Source: Accumulibacter jenkinsii (GTDB lineage Bacteria; Pseudomonadota; Gammaproteobacteria; Burkholderiales; Rhodocyclaceae). Taken from it: a stretch of DNA of 64,000 nucleotides. The position numbers were made by a program, and so were the translations under genes. The notes below the pieces were generated by a model, which was not told the origin of the DNA, did not search any database, and saw only the letters and a list, made by a program, of their open reading frames with translations. This document shows, in pieces, positions 45,881 through 54,090 of this stretch. The stretch is taken from NCBI GenBank assembly GCA_036625225.1, contig JAZKUF010000002.1:1106223-1170222 (forward strand). Direction: 5' to 3'. Position 1 is the stretch's first letter. Every line of letters begins with the position of its first letter.

Positions 45881-46145
45881 GGGCCCCGGTGACTGCGCGG
45901 AAAACTCTGCCCGGGAGAATCGTACGCTGCCGGCGCATGGAGCGGCAAAAAATCACCGGGCGCGGCAACGCCACGTTGGACGCGCAGGCTTCCTGTGAAT
46001 TGGCCACCAGCCCATGATGCGCCGAATTCTGCTGGCAAGCACGGGACAAAATCACGGACAGCAATTGCTCACCGGGGTCGACGGCGTTACCCCGCGAGGA
46101 GCAGCAGCCGTCACCGATCGATGCCTCCTACAGCCGCGCGGCAGG
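45881..46145. other. Intergenic region: no gene seen
   Basis: These 265 bases lie between the PstS-like gene and the lytic transglycosylase, both on the minus strand. No convincing promoter, Pho box, terminator or RNA was found. Confidence 0.5.
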
Positions 46146-47165
46146 CTACCGGGCAGGCGGCGGGCCGGGAACGTCACGGCGCCCCGGCAGGGTCAGGTAG
46201 ATCCTCTGGCTGCCGGCAGCAGAGCGCGTGAAGACCGTCGGTCCGGTTTTCTTTCTGGCCAGCGGGACTCGATAGAGATGCAGGAACTGGGTGACCACCT
46301 GGACGTAATTGAGTGTTTCCGGATAGGGTGGAATCCTGTTGTTGTACTGCCTGACGGCGCCTTGCCCGGCGTTGTAGGCCGCCAGCACCAGATCCTGATC
46401 GCTCGGGAAGAGCTTGTTGAGGTCGCGCAGATAACGGGCACCCAGGCGGATATTGGTGCGGGGATCGGTCAACTTCTCTTCCAGGGTCTGCTGCGCATCG
46501 GCCTGGAGCCCGTAGGACGCGGCCGTCGCAGGCATCACCTGCATCAGGCCGACCGCCCCCCTGGGCGACACGGCATCCGGCTTGAAACCCGATTCGGCCG
46601 CCATGATGGCCTTGAGGAGCGCCGGGTCAATATCGAACTCGTCGCCCGCCCGCTGGATCAACGGCTCGAATTTCTTCAGATTCGGGTGCTGCGAAAGGTA
46701 ACGCAGAAGCGCCGGACTACCCGGCCCGGCCGGTGCAGCGTCCGGCGAACGTGAGGAGTCGCTGCGCAGGAAGATCTTGTAGCGCGCATCCACCGGCTCG
46801 GTCGCAAAATGCGATACCCCTTGCCCGTCGACAAAACCGTAGATATTGGCGAGCGAGCGCTCGCAAAAGAGGCTCAGCGCGAGCAGGCAGAGCACCGCGC
46901 ACGCCACCCGCCCGCGGATTCTGCCTGCATGCCAGATCCTCCGCTCAGGGCATCGGCCGAAGACTTCCCGCAGGGCCCGCAGCGCCGCGAAGAGCGCCGG
47001 CGTACCCGGCGACCCGAACTGGCCGAACTGGCCGAACTGGCCGGACTGGCCGGACTGGCCGGACTGGCCGGACTGGCCGGACTGGCCGGACTGGCCGGAC
47101 TGGCCGGACTGGCCGGACTGGCCGGACTGGCCGGACGAAACCGGCAAGCAGGGCTGGAGATTCAT
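46146..47165 (-). CDS. Lytic transglycosylase with N-terminal SGQ/FGQ repeat
   Basis: This is a peptidoglycan lytic transglycosylase (Slt/MltE-like). It has 339 residues: residues 11-49 are ten SGQ and three FGQ triplets, then a hydrophobic helix at about 87-101 that looks like the export signal. ANIYGFVDGQGVSHFATEP (DUF4124-like) follows, then the SLT domain (about 190-310) with MAAESGFKPDAVSPRGAVGL (catalytic Glu) and MQVMPATAASYG. The ATG at 47165 has AAAGG upstream. A GTG at the helix could be the true start, which would leave the repeat untranslated. Longer frames run into the neighbouring transporter gene. Confidence 0.8.
   Translation of the reverse strand: MNLQPCLPVSSGQSGQSGQSGQSGQSGQSGQSGQSGQSGQSGQFGQFGQFGSPGTPALFAALRALREVFGRCPERRIWHAGRIRGRVACAVLCLLALSLFCERSLANIYGFVDGQGVSHFATEPVDARYKIFLRSDSSRSPDAAPAGPGSPALLRYLSQHPNLKKFEPLIQRAGDEFDIDPALLKAIMAAESGFKPDAVSPRGAVGLMQVMPATAASYGLQADAQQTLEEKLTDPRTNIRLGARYLRDLNKLFPSDQDLVLAAYNAGQGAVRQYNNRIPPYPETLNYVQVVTQFLHLYRVPLARKKTGPTVFTRSAAGSQRIYLTLPGRRDVPGPPPAR
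47014..47136. repeat. 9-bp tandem repeat (13.7 units)
   Basis: Three CCGAACTGG units (47014-47040) are followed by ten perfect CCGGACTGG units (47041-47130) and a partial copy. All frames are open through it. On the minus strand it encodes (SGQ)10(FGQ)3 at the lytic transglycosylase N-terminus. Unit length keeps the frame, so copy-number change would lengthen but not disrupt the product. Confidence 0.95.
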
Positions 47166-47274
47166 GGTGCTTTGCCTTTGCTGCTGCACGTTTCGGAGGT
47201 CTACCCTCTTGAAGTGCTGACGCGACCGCATCGATCCGGGGAGGTCGCGTAGCGGCTCCGCAAATTTCAGGAAA

Positions 47275-48327
47275 TCAGTGAACATGGCTTCGGTGATGTG
47301 CATCCGGAAAATGCGCATGGGTATGGGAGATGGGCTGGTGCCGATGGGCGTGGGTATGCGTGATTTTTTGGGCTACAGGCTGCTCATGGTCATGCTGATG
47401 ATGGTCATCATGCGTATGTTCGTGGCTATGCTCCATGACTTCATGAGCATGCTCATGCTCGTGTCGTTCAGTCAGGTGCAGCCAGATGCCCATCGCCATT
47501 AACGCGCCAGCGAGGAGAAGCCTGGTCGTGAGAGCTTCACCCATCGCCAGCGCGATCAGCGCGCCACAGAAAGGCGCAACGGAAAAATAGGCGCCGGCGC
47601 GTGCGGTACCCAGATGCCGCATACCAAGGACGAAAAGGACGAGACTGATGCCGTAAGCCAGAAGACCGACCACCAGTGCGGCGGCAAGCATTGGCCAGTC
47701 CGGCAACCGGTTGCCCAGCAGGAATGCCAGCGAAAGGTTCACGATTCCTGCGACCATCCCCTTCACGGCGGCGATCCAGGTCGCATCCGCCAGTGAGACC
47801 TTCCTTGTCAGATTGTTATCGATGGCCCATGCCAGACAGGCACCCAGCACTGCCAGCGCGGGCCATGCGCCGGCAAACCGCAGCTCACCGGGCCAGCTGA
47901 GGACGACCGCCCCGGCAGCAATGGCGAACATGCCAAGAGCGATACGGTGGTCAAAGTTCTCCTTGAACACGACCCAGGCCAGCAATGCGGTCAATACCCC
48001 CTCGGCATTCAACAGCAGTGCCGCCCCCGAGGCCGGCATCCCCGAGAGGCCGAACATCAACAGGACAGGGCCAATCACCCCACCCGCCAGAATGGCACCG
48101 GCAAACCAGCCCGCCTCGGCCTCAGGGAGCCTGACCGGCGCGGCCCTCCTGAGCAGCCGATATAGCGACAGTCCTGTTCCGGAGCCCAGATAAAAAAGAC
48201 CGGCCAAAAGCCACGGACTCACGTCTTGTAGCAATACTTTTGCCAAAGGCGTTCCTGCCCCGAAGAGCAGCGCAGCACCCAGCGCAGCGGCAATTCCGGG
48301 CGAAATGAATGGATACCGGCAGTTCAT
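47275..48327 (-). CDS. DMT (EamA) transporter with His-rich C-terminal tail
   Basis: This 350-residue protein has ten predicted helices in two EamA repeats (about 10-140 and 155-285): AAALGAALLFGAGTPLAKVLL at the start, and NAEGVLTALLAWVVFKENFD ending the first repeat. The cytoplasmic tail (289-350) carries 23 His in 62 residues, with HEHEHAHEVMEHSHEHTHDD at its start. Such tails suggest binding of Zn, Ni or Co, so the protein may export a metal or a metal-linked metabolite. The substrate is not known. A strong hairpin (CCGGC-TTC-GCCGG inside ACCC/GGGT) lies in its leader. Confidence 0.88.
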   Translation of the reverse strand: MNCRYPFISPGIAAALGAALLFGAGTPLAKVLLQDVSPWLLAGLFYLGSGTGLSLYRLLRRAAPVRLPEAEAGWFAGAILAGGVIGPVLLMFGLSGMPASGAALLLNAEGVLTALLAWVVFKENFDHRIALGMFAIAAGAVVLSWPGELRFAGAWPALAVLGACLAWAIDNNLTRKVSLADATWIAAVKGMVAGIVNLSLAFLLGNRLPDWPMLAAALVVGLLAYGISLVLFVLGMRHLGTARAGAYFSVAPFCGALIALAMGEALTTRLLLAGALMAMGIWLHLTERHEHEHAHEVMEHSHEHTHDDHHQHDHEQPVAQKITHTHAHRHQPISHTHAHFPDAHHRSHVH

Positions 48328-48470
48328 GAGCGTGCTCTCGAATAAACCCTGAAACCCAGGCCGGCGAAGCCGGAACCAGGGTGCTTGAAGTGGTGGTCGT
48401 AAAGGAAACCTGCGCCGTTCCCGAACCGTAGCACAGCAAGTGGCAAACCTTTCTGCGCCACACCAGTGGA

Positions 48471-48839
48471 CTAGGTTTTTCTTGTCAGCCGGCGGGCGAA
48501 GTAGGCGTAGATGACCAGATTGATGAGCATCACCGCCGTCGCCAGCGCGAACTGAGTCGTGCGCGTCAGCCCCGCCGGATAGAGGATCGGCAACAGGTAA
48601 TGCTCGACGAAGCTTTCCTGATAGCCGGCGTCACCGGCAGCCTGGCGCAGGCGGTTTTCCAGTGGCGTCAGCGGGCAGATCCAGCCGTTCAGTTCGACCA
48701 GCACGCCCCAGCAGGCTGCCGGAAGGTGGAGCAGCGCGAGCCATGGCCAGCGCAGCACGAGCAGGCCGCCGCCAATGACAAAAGCGATGAAGACGAGATG
48801 CAGCACGACAACGCCGTCGGCGAGCAGGCGATCACTCAT
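48471..48839 (-). CDS. DUF2784 membrane protein
   Basis: This 122-residue protein has three to four hydrophobic helices and the DUF2784 pattern LLADGVVVLHLVFIAFVIGGG, then WPWLALLHLPAACWGVLVEL and CPLTPLENRLR. An integral inner-membrane protein of unknown function. The ATG at 48839 fits the family; the open frame continues upstream to 48968 without support. It stands alone between the DMT transporter and hslR. Confidence 0.85.
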   Translation of the reverse strand: MSDRLLADGVVVLHLVFIAFVIGGGLLVLRWPWLALLHLPAACWGVLVELNGWICPLTPLENRLRQAAGDAGYQESFVEHYLLPILYPAGLTRTTQFALATAVMLINLVIYAYFARRLTRKT

Positions 48840-49000
48840 GCAAGGTGCGCCGATCGTCTGCCGCGCCGCCGCCACCGGGCCAGCCGGGAATGGCAGCGAT
48901 CGCGAAAAGCGCGGTCGAAGAAAATCGGCCACCGACCCGCGCCGGCCATTCGCTCGACTGCGGGACAAGCCTGGAAAGTCCGCTGACGGCCTGGCAGGGG

Positions 49001-49429
49001 TCAGAAGTCATCGTTGAAACCCCGGATCTGGCGGCGGGCTTTCTTGGTCGGCCGGCCGCGCAGATCACTGCCGGGAACCGGTGCGAGCTGTCGCTCTTCC
49101 TTCAGCGCCGCACGCCGCGCGCTGCTCTCGGCGGTTTCCGCATAGAGTTGCTGCGCTTCGCTGGCCGGGCGGCGCAGTTCGTTGAGACCCTCGACGACGA
49201 CGGTCCAGGCAAGGTCACCGATCGCGATGTCGAGCCGGTCGCCGCAACGCAGTTCGCGGGCCGCCTTGACGGTGTGGCCAGCAAGCTTGACATGACCGGC
49301 GGCGATCGCCTGTGCAGCCAGCGAGCGCGTCTTGTAGAAGCGTGCCGCCCACAGCCACTTGTCGATCCGCAGATGTTCGAGGGCGCTGTCGGGATTCCTG
49401 TGGTCGCTGATCGCCATGGTGTCTTTCAT
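49001..49429 (-). CDS. hslR: Heat-shock protein 15 (S4-domain RNA-binding protein)
   Basis: This 142-residue protein has an S4 domain (LRIDKWLWAARFYKTRSLAAQ, then AGHVKLAGHTVKAARELRCGD) and a basic C-terminus (RGRPTKKARRQIRGF). Hsp15 binds 50S subunits carrying a nascent chain to rescue stalled ribosomes (known in E. coli). Two start codons, 49429 and 49417, are possible; neither has a strong ribosome site. No heat-shock promoter was identified. Confidence 0.9.
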   Translation of the reverse strand: MKDTMAISDHRNPDSALEHLRIDKWLWAARFYKTRSLAAQAIAAGHVKLAGHTVKAARELRCGDRLDIAIGDLAWTVVVEGLNELRRPASEAQQLYAETAESSARRAALKEERQLAPVPGSDLRGRPTKKARRQIRGFNDDF

Positions 49430-49801
49430 GTCAAGCCAGCTTCGTCAGCCGGCAACGCCAAATTCTACGCGCTGGCGCAAGCCTCCGCGCAATCGCTGCA
49501 GGCAATGCCCGCTGGCTCGGTCACCGCCGGCCGTGAACCAAGGGCATCCGGCACAACGCCTCTGCGGCAACTCTGCCACTCTGCCACGATTCTGCCGCGA
49601 CCTGCTAAAGTCACGCCGTGTCTCCTCTCCCCTTTCCCCTTTCCCCTTTCCCCTTTCCCCTTTCCCCTTTCGTCAGCCGATCATGATTCTTCTTCGACGC
49701 CGAGACCGGCTTCTCATCGCCCTGGCCTTGCCCGGCCGCCGGCCGCAGCGGCAGCGAAAGGCTGTCCGGAGCGGATGGTGGCGGCACCGCCGGCGCGCGT
49801 C
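49430..49801. other. Divergent intergenic region between hslR and the VanZ gene
   Basis: This 372-bp stretch contains no recognisable gene. It holds two near-tandem ACTCTGCC units near 49574 and the CCCCTTT heptamer array. Frames stay open through it but have no family signature. Confidence 0.5.
49629..49670. repeat. Heptamer microsatellite (CCCCTTT)x6
   Basis: Six perfect copies of CCCCTTT, 131 bp upstream of the VanZ-like ATG. Because 7 is not a multiple of 3, copy change would shift a frame crossing it or alter promoter spacing. Confidence 0.95.
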
Positions 49802-50167
49802 ATGATCGCCCGCCGCGCGCGTTTTTTGACGCCCACTCACTGGCGCTTCTTTTTCTGGGCGACGGTACTGGCGGTGTTGATTCTGTCGCTGATGCCGCCG
49901 GCACCCAAAATGCCCGACACGGGCTGGGACAAGAGTAACCACCTGCTGGCCTTTGCCGCACTGGCCGCGCTGGGAATGCAGGCGTTTCCCGGCAGGCAGC
50001 GAGGACTACTGGTCGCGCTCTTGGCTTACGGCGGCCTGATCGAAGGACTGCAATCCCTCACCCCCTATCGCTTTGCCGATTGGGCAGACCTGCTGGCCGA
50101 CGCCGTCGGCGTGTTGCTGGGCTGGGGTCTGGCAAGCGTCTGGGCACGCTGGCGGTTGACGGCCTGA
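49802..50167 (+). CDS. VanZ-like membrane protein
   Basis: This 121-residue protein has about four hydrophobic helices and the VanZ-like pattern MPDTGWDKSNHLLAFAALAALG, followed by YGGLIEGLQSLTPYRFADWADLLADAVGVL. Role unknown. The start is uncertain: the ATG at 49802 is used, while 49775 (MVAAPP) is in frame and has GGAG close by. The promoter-proximal region carries the CCCCTTT repeat. Confidence 0.8.
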   Translation: MIARRARFLTPTHWRFFFWATVLAVLILSLMPPAPKMPDTGWDKSNHLLAFAALAALGMQAFPGRQRGLLVALLAYGGLIEGLQSLTPYRFADWADLLADAVGVLLGWGLASVWARWRLTA

Positions 50168-50531
50168 AGGTCTCCCGGGAGCGCCGACGACTCGCGAAAT
50201 GCCCGCATCGGCGCCCCTCATCCCTGTTTCAGCGAGAGTATCGTTTGACAGCGGATCGACATCCAGATGATAATTCTTCTCAATAAGCAACCAGATGAAA
50301 CGAGCGGGCGATGGCAAAAAGGTGTCAGTCGAGGGAATCGATGGAATCCGGGCAGAGCCGGGAAATTCCCCGGATGAGGCGAAACATTGCCCACGCCGGC
50401 AATGACTTGCCCGGTCTTTTCAGGCTGCGGGCAGTCAACGACGACGGTTTCCGGCAGGAAGCCCAGGTGAACATGGCGAGGCGATCGCTGGCCTGCCCGG
50501 CTGCCCTGCTCCGCATCCTCGGCGGCCGGTC
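50168..50531. other. Leader region of the feo operon
   Basis: This 364-bp region contains the promoter and Fur box near 50245-50282, then about 250 bp of probable transcript leader. A frame at 50311-50535 (74 residues, Arg-rich) ends in a GTGA overlap with feoA. It has no family likeness or clear ribosome site, so it is not called. Confidence 0.5.
50245..50282 (+). promoter_or_regulatory. Fur-controlled feo promoter
   Basis: TTGACA (50245-50250) is a perfect -35 box, with GATAAT (50269-50274) 18 bp later. TGATAATTCTTCTCA (50268-50282) matches the 7-1-7 Fur box (TGATAAT-N-ATTATCA) at 12 of 14 arm positions and overlaps the -10, so Fe-Fur would block transcription. Confidence 0.7.
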
Positions 50532-50777
50532 GTGAATATGCCGGGCCGGGCACACTTTCCGCTGAGCATGGCCGACGAAGGTGCCCGCGTGCGGGTGGTC
50601 GCGCTGCGCGCGGGTGCGGGGCTCGACCGGCGGATGACCGAGATGGGCCTCAACGTCGGTAGCGAACTCTGCGTCCGCCAGCGCCAGGGGGGTGGCCTGG
50701 TCGTGTCCCGCGGAGAATCGCGCTTCGCCCTGGGCGGCGGCATGGCGCAGAAGATCATCGTTGAGCCGATCGAATGA
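50532..50777 (+). CDS. feoA: FeoA-domain protein (first copy)
   Basis: FeoA is a small SH3-like cytoplasmic protein needed for FeoB-dependent Fe(II) uptake. It has 81 residues from a GTG at 50532 (or 79 from the ATG at 50538); neither start has a strong ribosome site. The FeoA pattern is ARVRVVALRAGAGLDRRMTE, then GLNVGSELCVRQRQGGGLVV. It is the first of two feoA genes before feoB. Confidence 0.85.
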   Translation: MNMPGRAHFPLSMADEGARVRVVALRAGAGLDRRMTEMGLNVGSELCVRQRQGGGLVVSRGESRFALGGGMAQKIIVEPIE

Positions 50778-50884
50778 GCGAAAACCTCTCTTCGCTGCGG
50801 CAATTGCCACTCGTCGCCAGCGTGACGCCTCGCGCGGGCACGGCGGCGGACAACCGTTTTCTCGTGTTTCTCAGGAGTACTGAC

Positions 50885-51112
50885 ATGACCCTCAAGGACC
50901 TGCAAGTGGATGACCGCGCCAGGGTGGCCGGTTTTCTCGAAGGCGGCGGCGCTTACCGGCGAAAACTGCTGTCTTTCGGGCTCACCCCGGGGGCTGAAAT
51001 CAGCGTCACCCGCCTGGCACCGATGGGCGATCCGGTGGAAATCCGGGTGCGCGGTTGCTCGCTGTCGCTGCGCCGCGATGAAGCGGCGGTCCTCTCGGTG
51101 GAGAAGCTCTGA
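50885..51112 (+). CDS. feoA: FeoA-domain protein (second copy)
   Basis: This 75-residue FeoA (TLKDLQVDDRARVAGFLEGG, then RRKLLSFGLTPGAEISVTRL) is preceded by AGGAG at 8 bp, so 50885 is used. An in-frame ATG at 50774 overlaps the first feoA stop (ATGA) and would add 37 residues of unrelated sequence. Its stop overlaps feoB (TGATG). Confidence 0.9.
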   Translation: MTLKDLQVDDRARVAGFLEGGGAYRRKLLSFGLTPGAEISVTRLAPMGDPVEIRVRGCSLSLRRDEAAVLSVEKL

Positions 51113-53466
51113 TGGCCACCAAGGGCAACTACAGTATCGGACTGGTGGGCAATCCCAACTGCGGCAAGACGACCCTGTTCAACGCCCTCACCGGCTCCCG
51201 GCAGCGCGTCGGCAACTGGCCCGGTGTCACCGTCGAGCGAAAGAGCGGCGAGTTCCGCCTCGGCGATAGCCGTTTCGAAGTCATCGACCTGCCGGGTACC
51301 TACTCGCTCGACGTGGTGGACCGCGAGGTCTCGCTGGACGAGAAGGTGGCGCGCGACTACGTCCATGCCAACGAGGCGGATCTCGTCATCAACATCGTCG
51401 ATGCTTCGAACCTCGAACGCAACCTGTACCTGACCTGCCAGTTTGCCGAAATGCGGATCCCCCTGCTGGTCGTTCTGAACATGGTGGACGTCGCCGAGAA
51501 GAAGGGCATGCTGGTGGACGCCGAGGCCCTGTCGCGCCAGCTCGGTTGCCCGGTGATTCCGGTCGTCGCCGCGGAAGGTATCGGGATCAATACGCTGAAG
51601 GTGGCCATCGCGACCGCCGTCACCGAGCAGCCCCGTGCCAGCGCCGTGATCACCTACGAAGCCGCGCTCGAGCAGGCGATCACCGGCCTGGCCATCCCCC
51701 TTGAGGAACAGGCCCGGACGCGCCGGGCGAGCTTGAGTACCTCGCCGCGCTGGCTGGCGGTGCGGCTGCTCGAAGGCGACGATCTCGCCCGCGAGACTGC
51801 CGGCGAAAAACTGTCCGCCGACGCTGCCCGCCGCGCCGCCACCCTCGGTGAAGACATCGACATCATGGTCGCCGATGCCCGTTATGGCCTCGCCAACCGG
51901 ATCGCCCGAATGGCCGTCAGTGCCACCGGCGAGGCCAGCCGCGACCTCACCGACCGGATCGACCGGGTGGTGCTCGACCGCGCCCTGGGCATTCCCATTT
52001 TTCTGCTCATGATGTATCTGATGTTCATGTTCACCATCAACATCGGCGGCGCCTTCATCGACTTCTTCGATCAGTTCGCCGGGGTCCTGCTGGTGGACGG
52101 CTTCGCCGAACTGCTGGCGGCCATCGGCACGCCGGAATGGCTCACCGTGCTGCTCGCCAAGGGCATCGGGGGCGGCCTGCAGACGGTGGCCACCTTCATC
52201 CCGGTGATCGGCTTCCTCTACCTCTTCCTGTCAGTGCTCGAAGATTCCGGTTACATGGCCCGCGCCGCTTTCGTCATGGACCGCTTCATGCGCTGGGTCG
52301 GACTGCCGGGCAAGTCCTTCGTGCCGCTGATCGTCGGCTTCGGCTGTAACGTGCCGGCGATCATGGCCACCCGTACCCTAGAGCACCGGCGCGACCGCCT
52401 GATGACCATCGCCATGGCCCCCTTCATGTCCTGCGGCGCCCGCTTGCCGGTCTATGTGCTCTTCGCCGCCGCTTTCTTCCCCAGCGGCGCCCAGAACGTC
52501 GTCTTCGGCCTCTACCTGATCGGCATCGCGGTTGCCGTGCTCACCGGCCTGGTGCTGAAGAACTCGATCCTCAAGGGCGAGGCGACGCCGTTCATCATGG
52601 AACTGCCGCCTTACCACATTCCGACGCTCAAGGGGATCCTGATCCACACCTGGGATCGTCTGCAGAGCTTCATGTTTCGCGCCGGCCGCGTCATCGTGCC
52701 GATGGTCCTGGTGCTCAACTTCCTCAATGCCGTCGGCACCGATGGCAGCTTCGGCAACGAAGACAGCGAGCAGTCGATGCTCGCCGAAGTGGGCCGCAGC
52801 ATTGCCCCGGCTTTCTCGCCACTGGGCCTGGACGAGGAAAACTGGCCGGCCGCAGTGGGCATCTTTACCGGCGTGCTGGCCAAGGAAGCGGTGGTCGGGA
52901 CGCTGAACGCTGCCTATACGGCGCTTGCCGAGAGCGATGCCGCGGCAGCCGGCGAGGAGACGGCCGCGGAAGCGCCGTTCAGCCTGAGTGATGGTCTCGC
53001 GGCGGCCTTCGCCACCATCCCCGCCAATCTGGCCGACGCCCTGGGGAAATGGACCGATCCGCTGGGACTCGATGTCGGAGACGTCAGCGACCAGGCCGCC
53101 GTCGCCGAAGCGCAGGAAGTCTCGACCGCCACCTTCGGGGCGATGGCGGCCCGCTTCGACGGCGCCGCCGGGGCTTTTGCCTACCTGCTGTTCATTCTTC
53201 TCTACTTCCCGTGCACCGCTGCCATCGCGGCCGTGTACCAGGAATCCGGTGCCCGCTGGACCGTCTTCGTGGCGCTGTGGACCAGCGGCCTGGCCTATGG
53301 CCTGGCGACGCTGTACTACCAGGCGGCCACCTGGTCGGCGCATCCGGAGACCTCGCTGGCCTGGATCGTCGGCGTGCTCGCAGCCTTCGCGCTTGCCCTG
53401 TTGACGCTGCACTGGCTCGGCCGGCGCGAAGCCGACGCCTGCCTGACCGTGCCGATGAAGGCCTGA
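51112..53466 (+). CDS. feoB: Ferrous iron transporter FeoB
   Basis: FeoB is the inner-membrane Fe(II) transporter with a cytosolic G domain. It has 784 residues. G1 is GNPNCGKTT (10-18), the switch region NWPGVTVE follows, G3 is DLPGTYSL and G4 NMVD. The membrane part has two Gate motifs: PLIVGFGCNVPAIMATRTLE (about 403-422) and a second in VGIFTGVLAKEAVVGTL (about 580). It is coupled to feoA by overlap and followed 12 bp later by feoC. Confidence 0.96.
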   Translation: MATKGNYSIGLVGNPNCGKTTLFNALTGSRQRVGNWPGVTVERKSGEFRLGDSRFEVIDLPGTYSLDVVDREVSLDEKVARDYVHANEADLVINIVDASNLERNLYLTCQFAEMRIPLLVVLNMVDVAEKKGMLVDAEALSRQLGCPVIPVVAAEGIGINTLKVAIATAVTEQPRASAVITYEAALEQAITGLAIPLEEQARTRRASLSTSPRWLAVRLLEGDDLARETAGEKLSADAARRAATLGEDIDIMVADARYGLANRIARMAVSATGEASRDLTDRIDRVVLDRALGIPIFLLMMYLMFMFTINIGGAFIDFFDQFAGVLLVDGFAELLAAIGTPEWLTVLLAKGIGGGLQTVATFIPVIGFLYLFLSVLEDSGYMARAAFVMDRFMRWVGLPGKSFVPLIVGFGCNVPAIMATRTLEHRRDRLMTIAMAPFMSCGARLPVYVLFAAAFFPSGAQNVVFGLYLIGIAVAVLTGLVLKNSILKGEATPFIMELPPYHIPTLKGILIHTWDRLQSFMFRAGRVIVPMVLVLNFLNAVGTDGSFGNEDSEQSMLAEVGRSIAPAFSPLGLDEENWPAAVGIFTGVLAKEAVVGTLNAAYTALAESDAAAAGEETAAEAPFSLSDGLAAAFATIPANLADALGKWTDPLGLDVGDVSDQAAVAEAQEVSTATFGAMAARFDGAAGAFAYLLFILLYFPCTAAIAAVYQESGARWTVFVALWTSGLAYGLATLYYQAATWSAHPETSLAWIVGVLAAFALALLTLHWLGRREADACLTVPMKA

Positions 53467-53478
53467 GGAAAACGGATC

Positions 53479-53700
53479 ATGATTCTTTCCCGTGTCAGCG
53501 ACTATCTGAAGGAACACCGGCGGGCCAGCCTGACTGACCTGGCCCTGGGCCTCGACGCCACTCCCGACGCTCTGCAGGGCATGCTCGCGATCCTGGAACG
53601 TAAGGGTCGCGTGCGCCGCCTGCCGTCCGCCACGAAGTGCAGCGGATGCGCCAAATGCGACCCGCAGGGGCTGGAAGTCTACGAGTGGACGGCCGATTGA
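53479..53700 (+). CDS. feoC: FeoC-like regulator
   Basis: This 73-residue protein has a winged-helix N-terminus (ILSRVSDYLKEHRRASLTDLA, about 1-50) and a Cys-rich wing with Cys54, Cys57 and Cys60 (CSGCAKC). FeoC-like proteins stabilise FeoB or bind an Fe-S cluster (known in enterobacteria). Here three closely spaced Cys are seen where Klebsiella FeoC has four. It is last in the feo operon. Confidence 0.88.
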   Translation: MILSRVSDYLKEHRRASLTDLALGLDATPDALQGMLAILERKGRVRRLPSATKCSGCAKCDPQGLEVYEWTAD

Positions 53701-54090
53701 ACAGCCCATCCGCTTGATCCGGCAGAGCGACCCTGATCGAACGCCCGCTCTGCCGAGCGGCGACCGGCGACGGGCGAGGATCGAGCGGTCGCTGAGGATC
53801 CTGCGCGAGCGCGGCGCGAGAACCGCGTCGACCGGTAGTCAACACCCGCCGGCGATTAATTTCTTGGCCCAGTCGATTAAATCCCTGTATGCTTATCGGC
53901 TTCGATCGCAGGCAGGCATGCCGGGCAGCAATCGCCGACCCAGAGGTGCACCCCCTGACCTGCGTTGGCTGGGTGAGATCTCGCCAGAGACGTTTGTCCT
54001 GACGCCTGCTCTCGCCTGTTGGCTGCGGCCCGTGCCTTGTGCGAGGCAATGGCCGTTCTTTGATGACCCTGAGCCGAGCAGGAGAAGCGC
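53701..54090. other. Intergenic region with a candidate promoter for the chemosensory operon
   Basis: No gene is seen in these 390 bases. TTGGCC (53864-53869) and TATGCT (53888-53893) are 18 bp apart and could drive the MCP-cheY-STAS-cheA genes. A sigma-28 site was sought but the only GCCGATAA-like octamer is on the opposite strand without a -35. No riboswitch was recognised. Confidence 0.4.

Noticed and set aside
46146..47318. Longest possible frame of the lytic transglycosylase
   Set aside because: It would overlap the 3' end of the DMT transporter gene; the ATG at 47165 has a ribosome site and avoids this.
50311..50535. 74-residue frame before feoA with a GTGA overlap
   Set aside because: Arg-rich composition, no ribosome site, no recognisable family; the overlap may be chance.
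50774..50884. Extended N-terminus of the second FeoA (start at 50774)
   Set aside because: The ATG at 50885 has AGGAG and gives the normal FeoA length; the extra residues have no FeoA likeness, although coupling by ATGA cannot be excluded.
53870..53900. GCCGATAA-like octamer taken as a sigma-28 promoter for the chemosensory operon
   Set aside because: The octamer is on the opposite strand and no TAAA box lies at the required distance.
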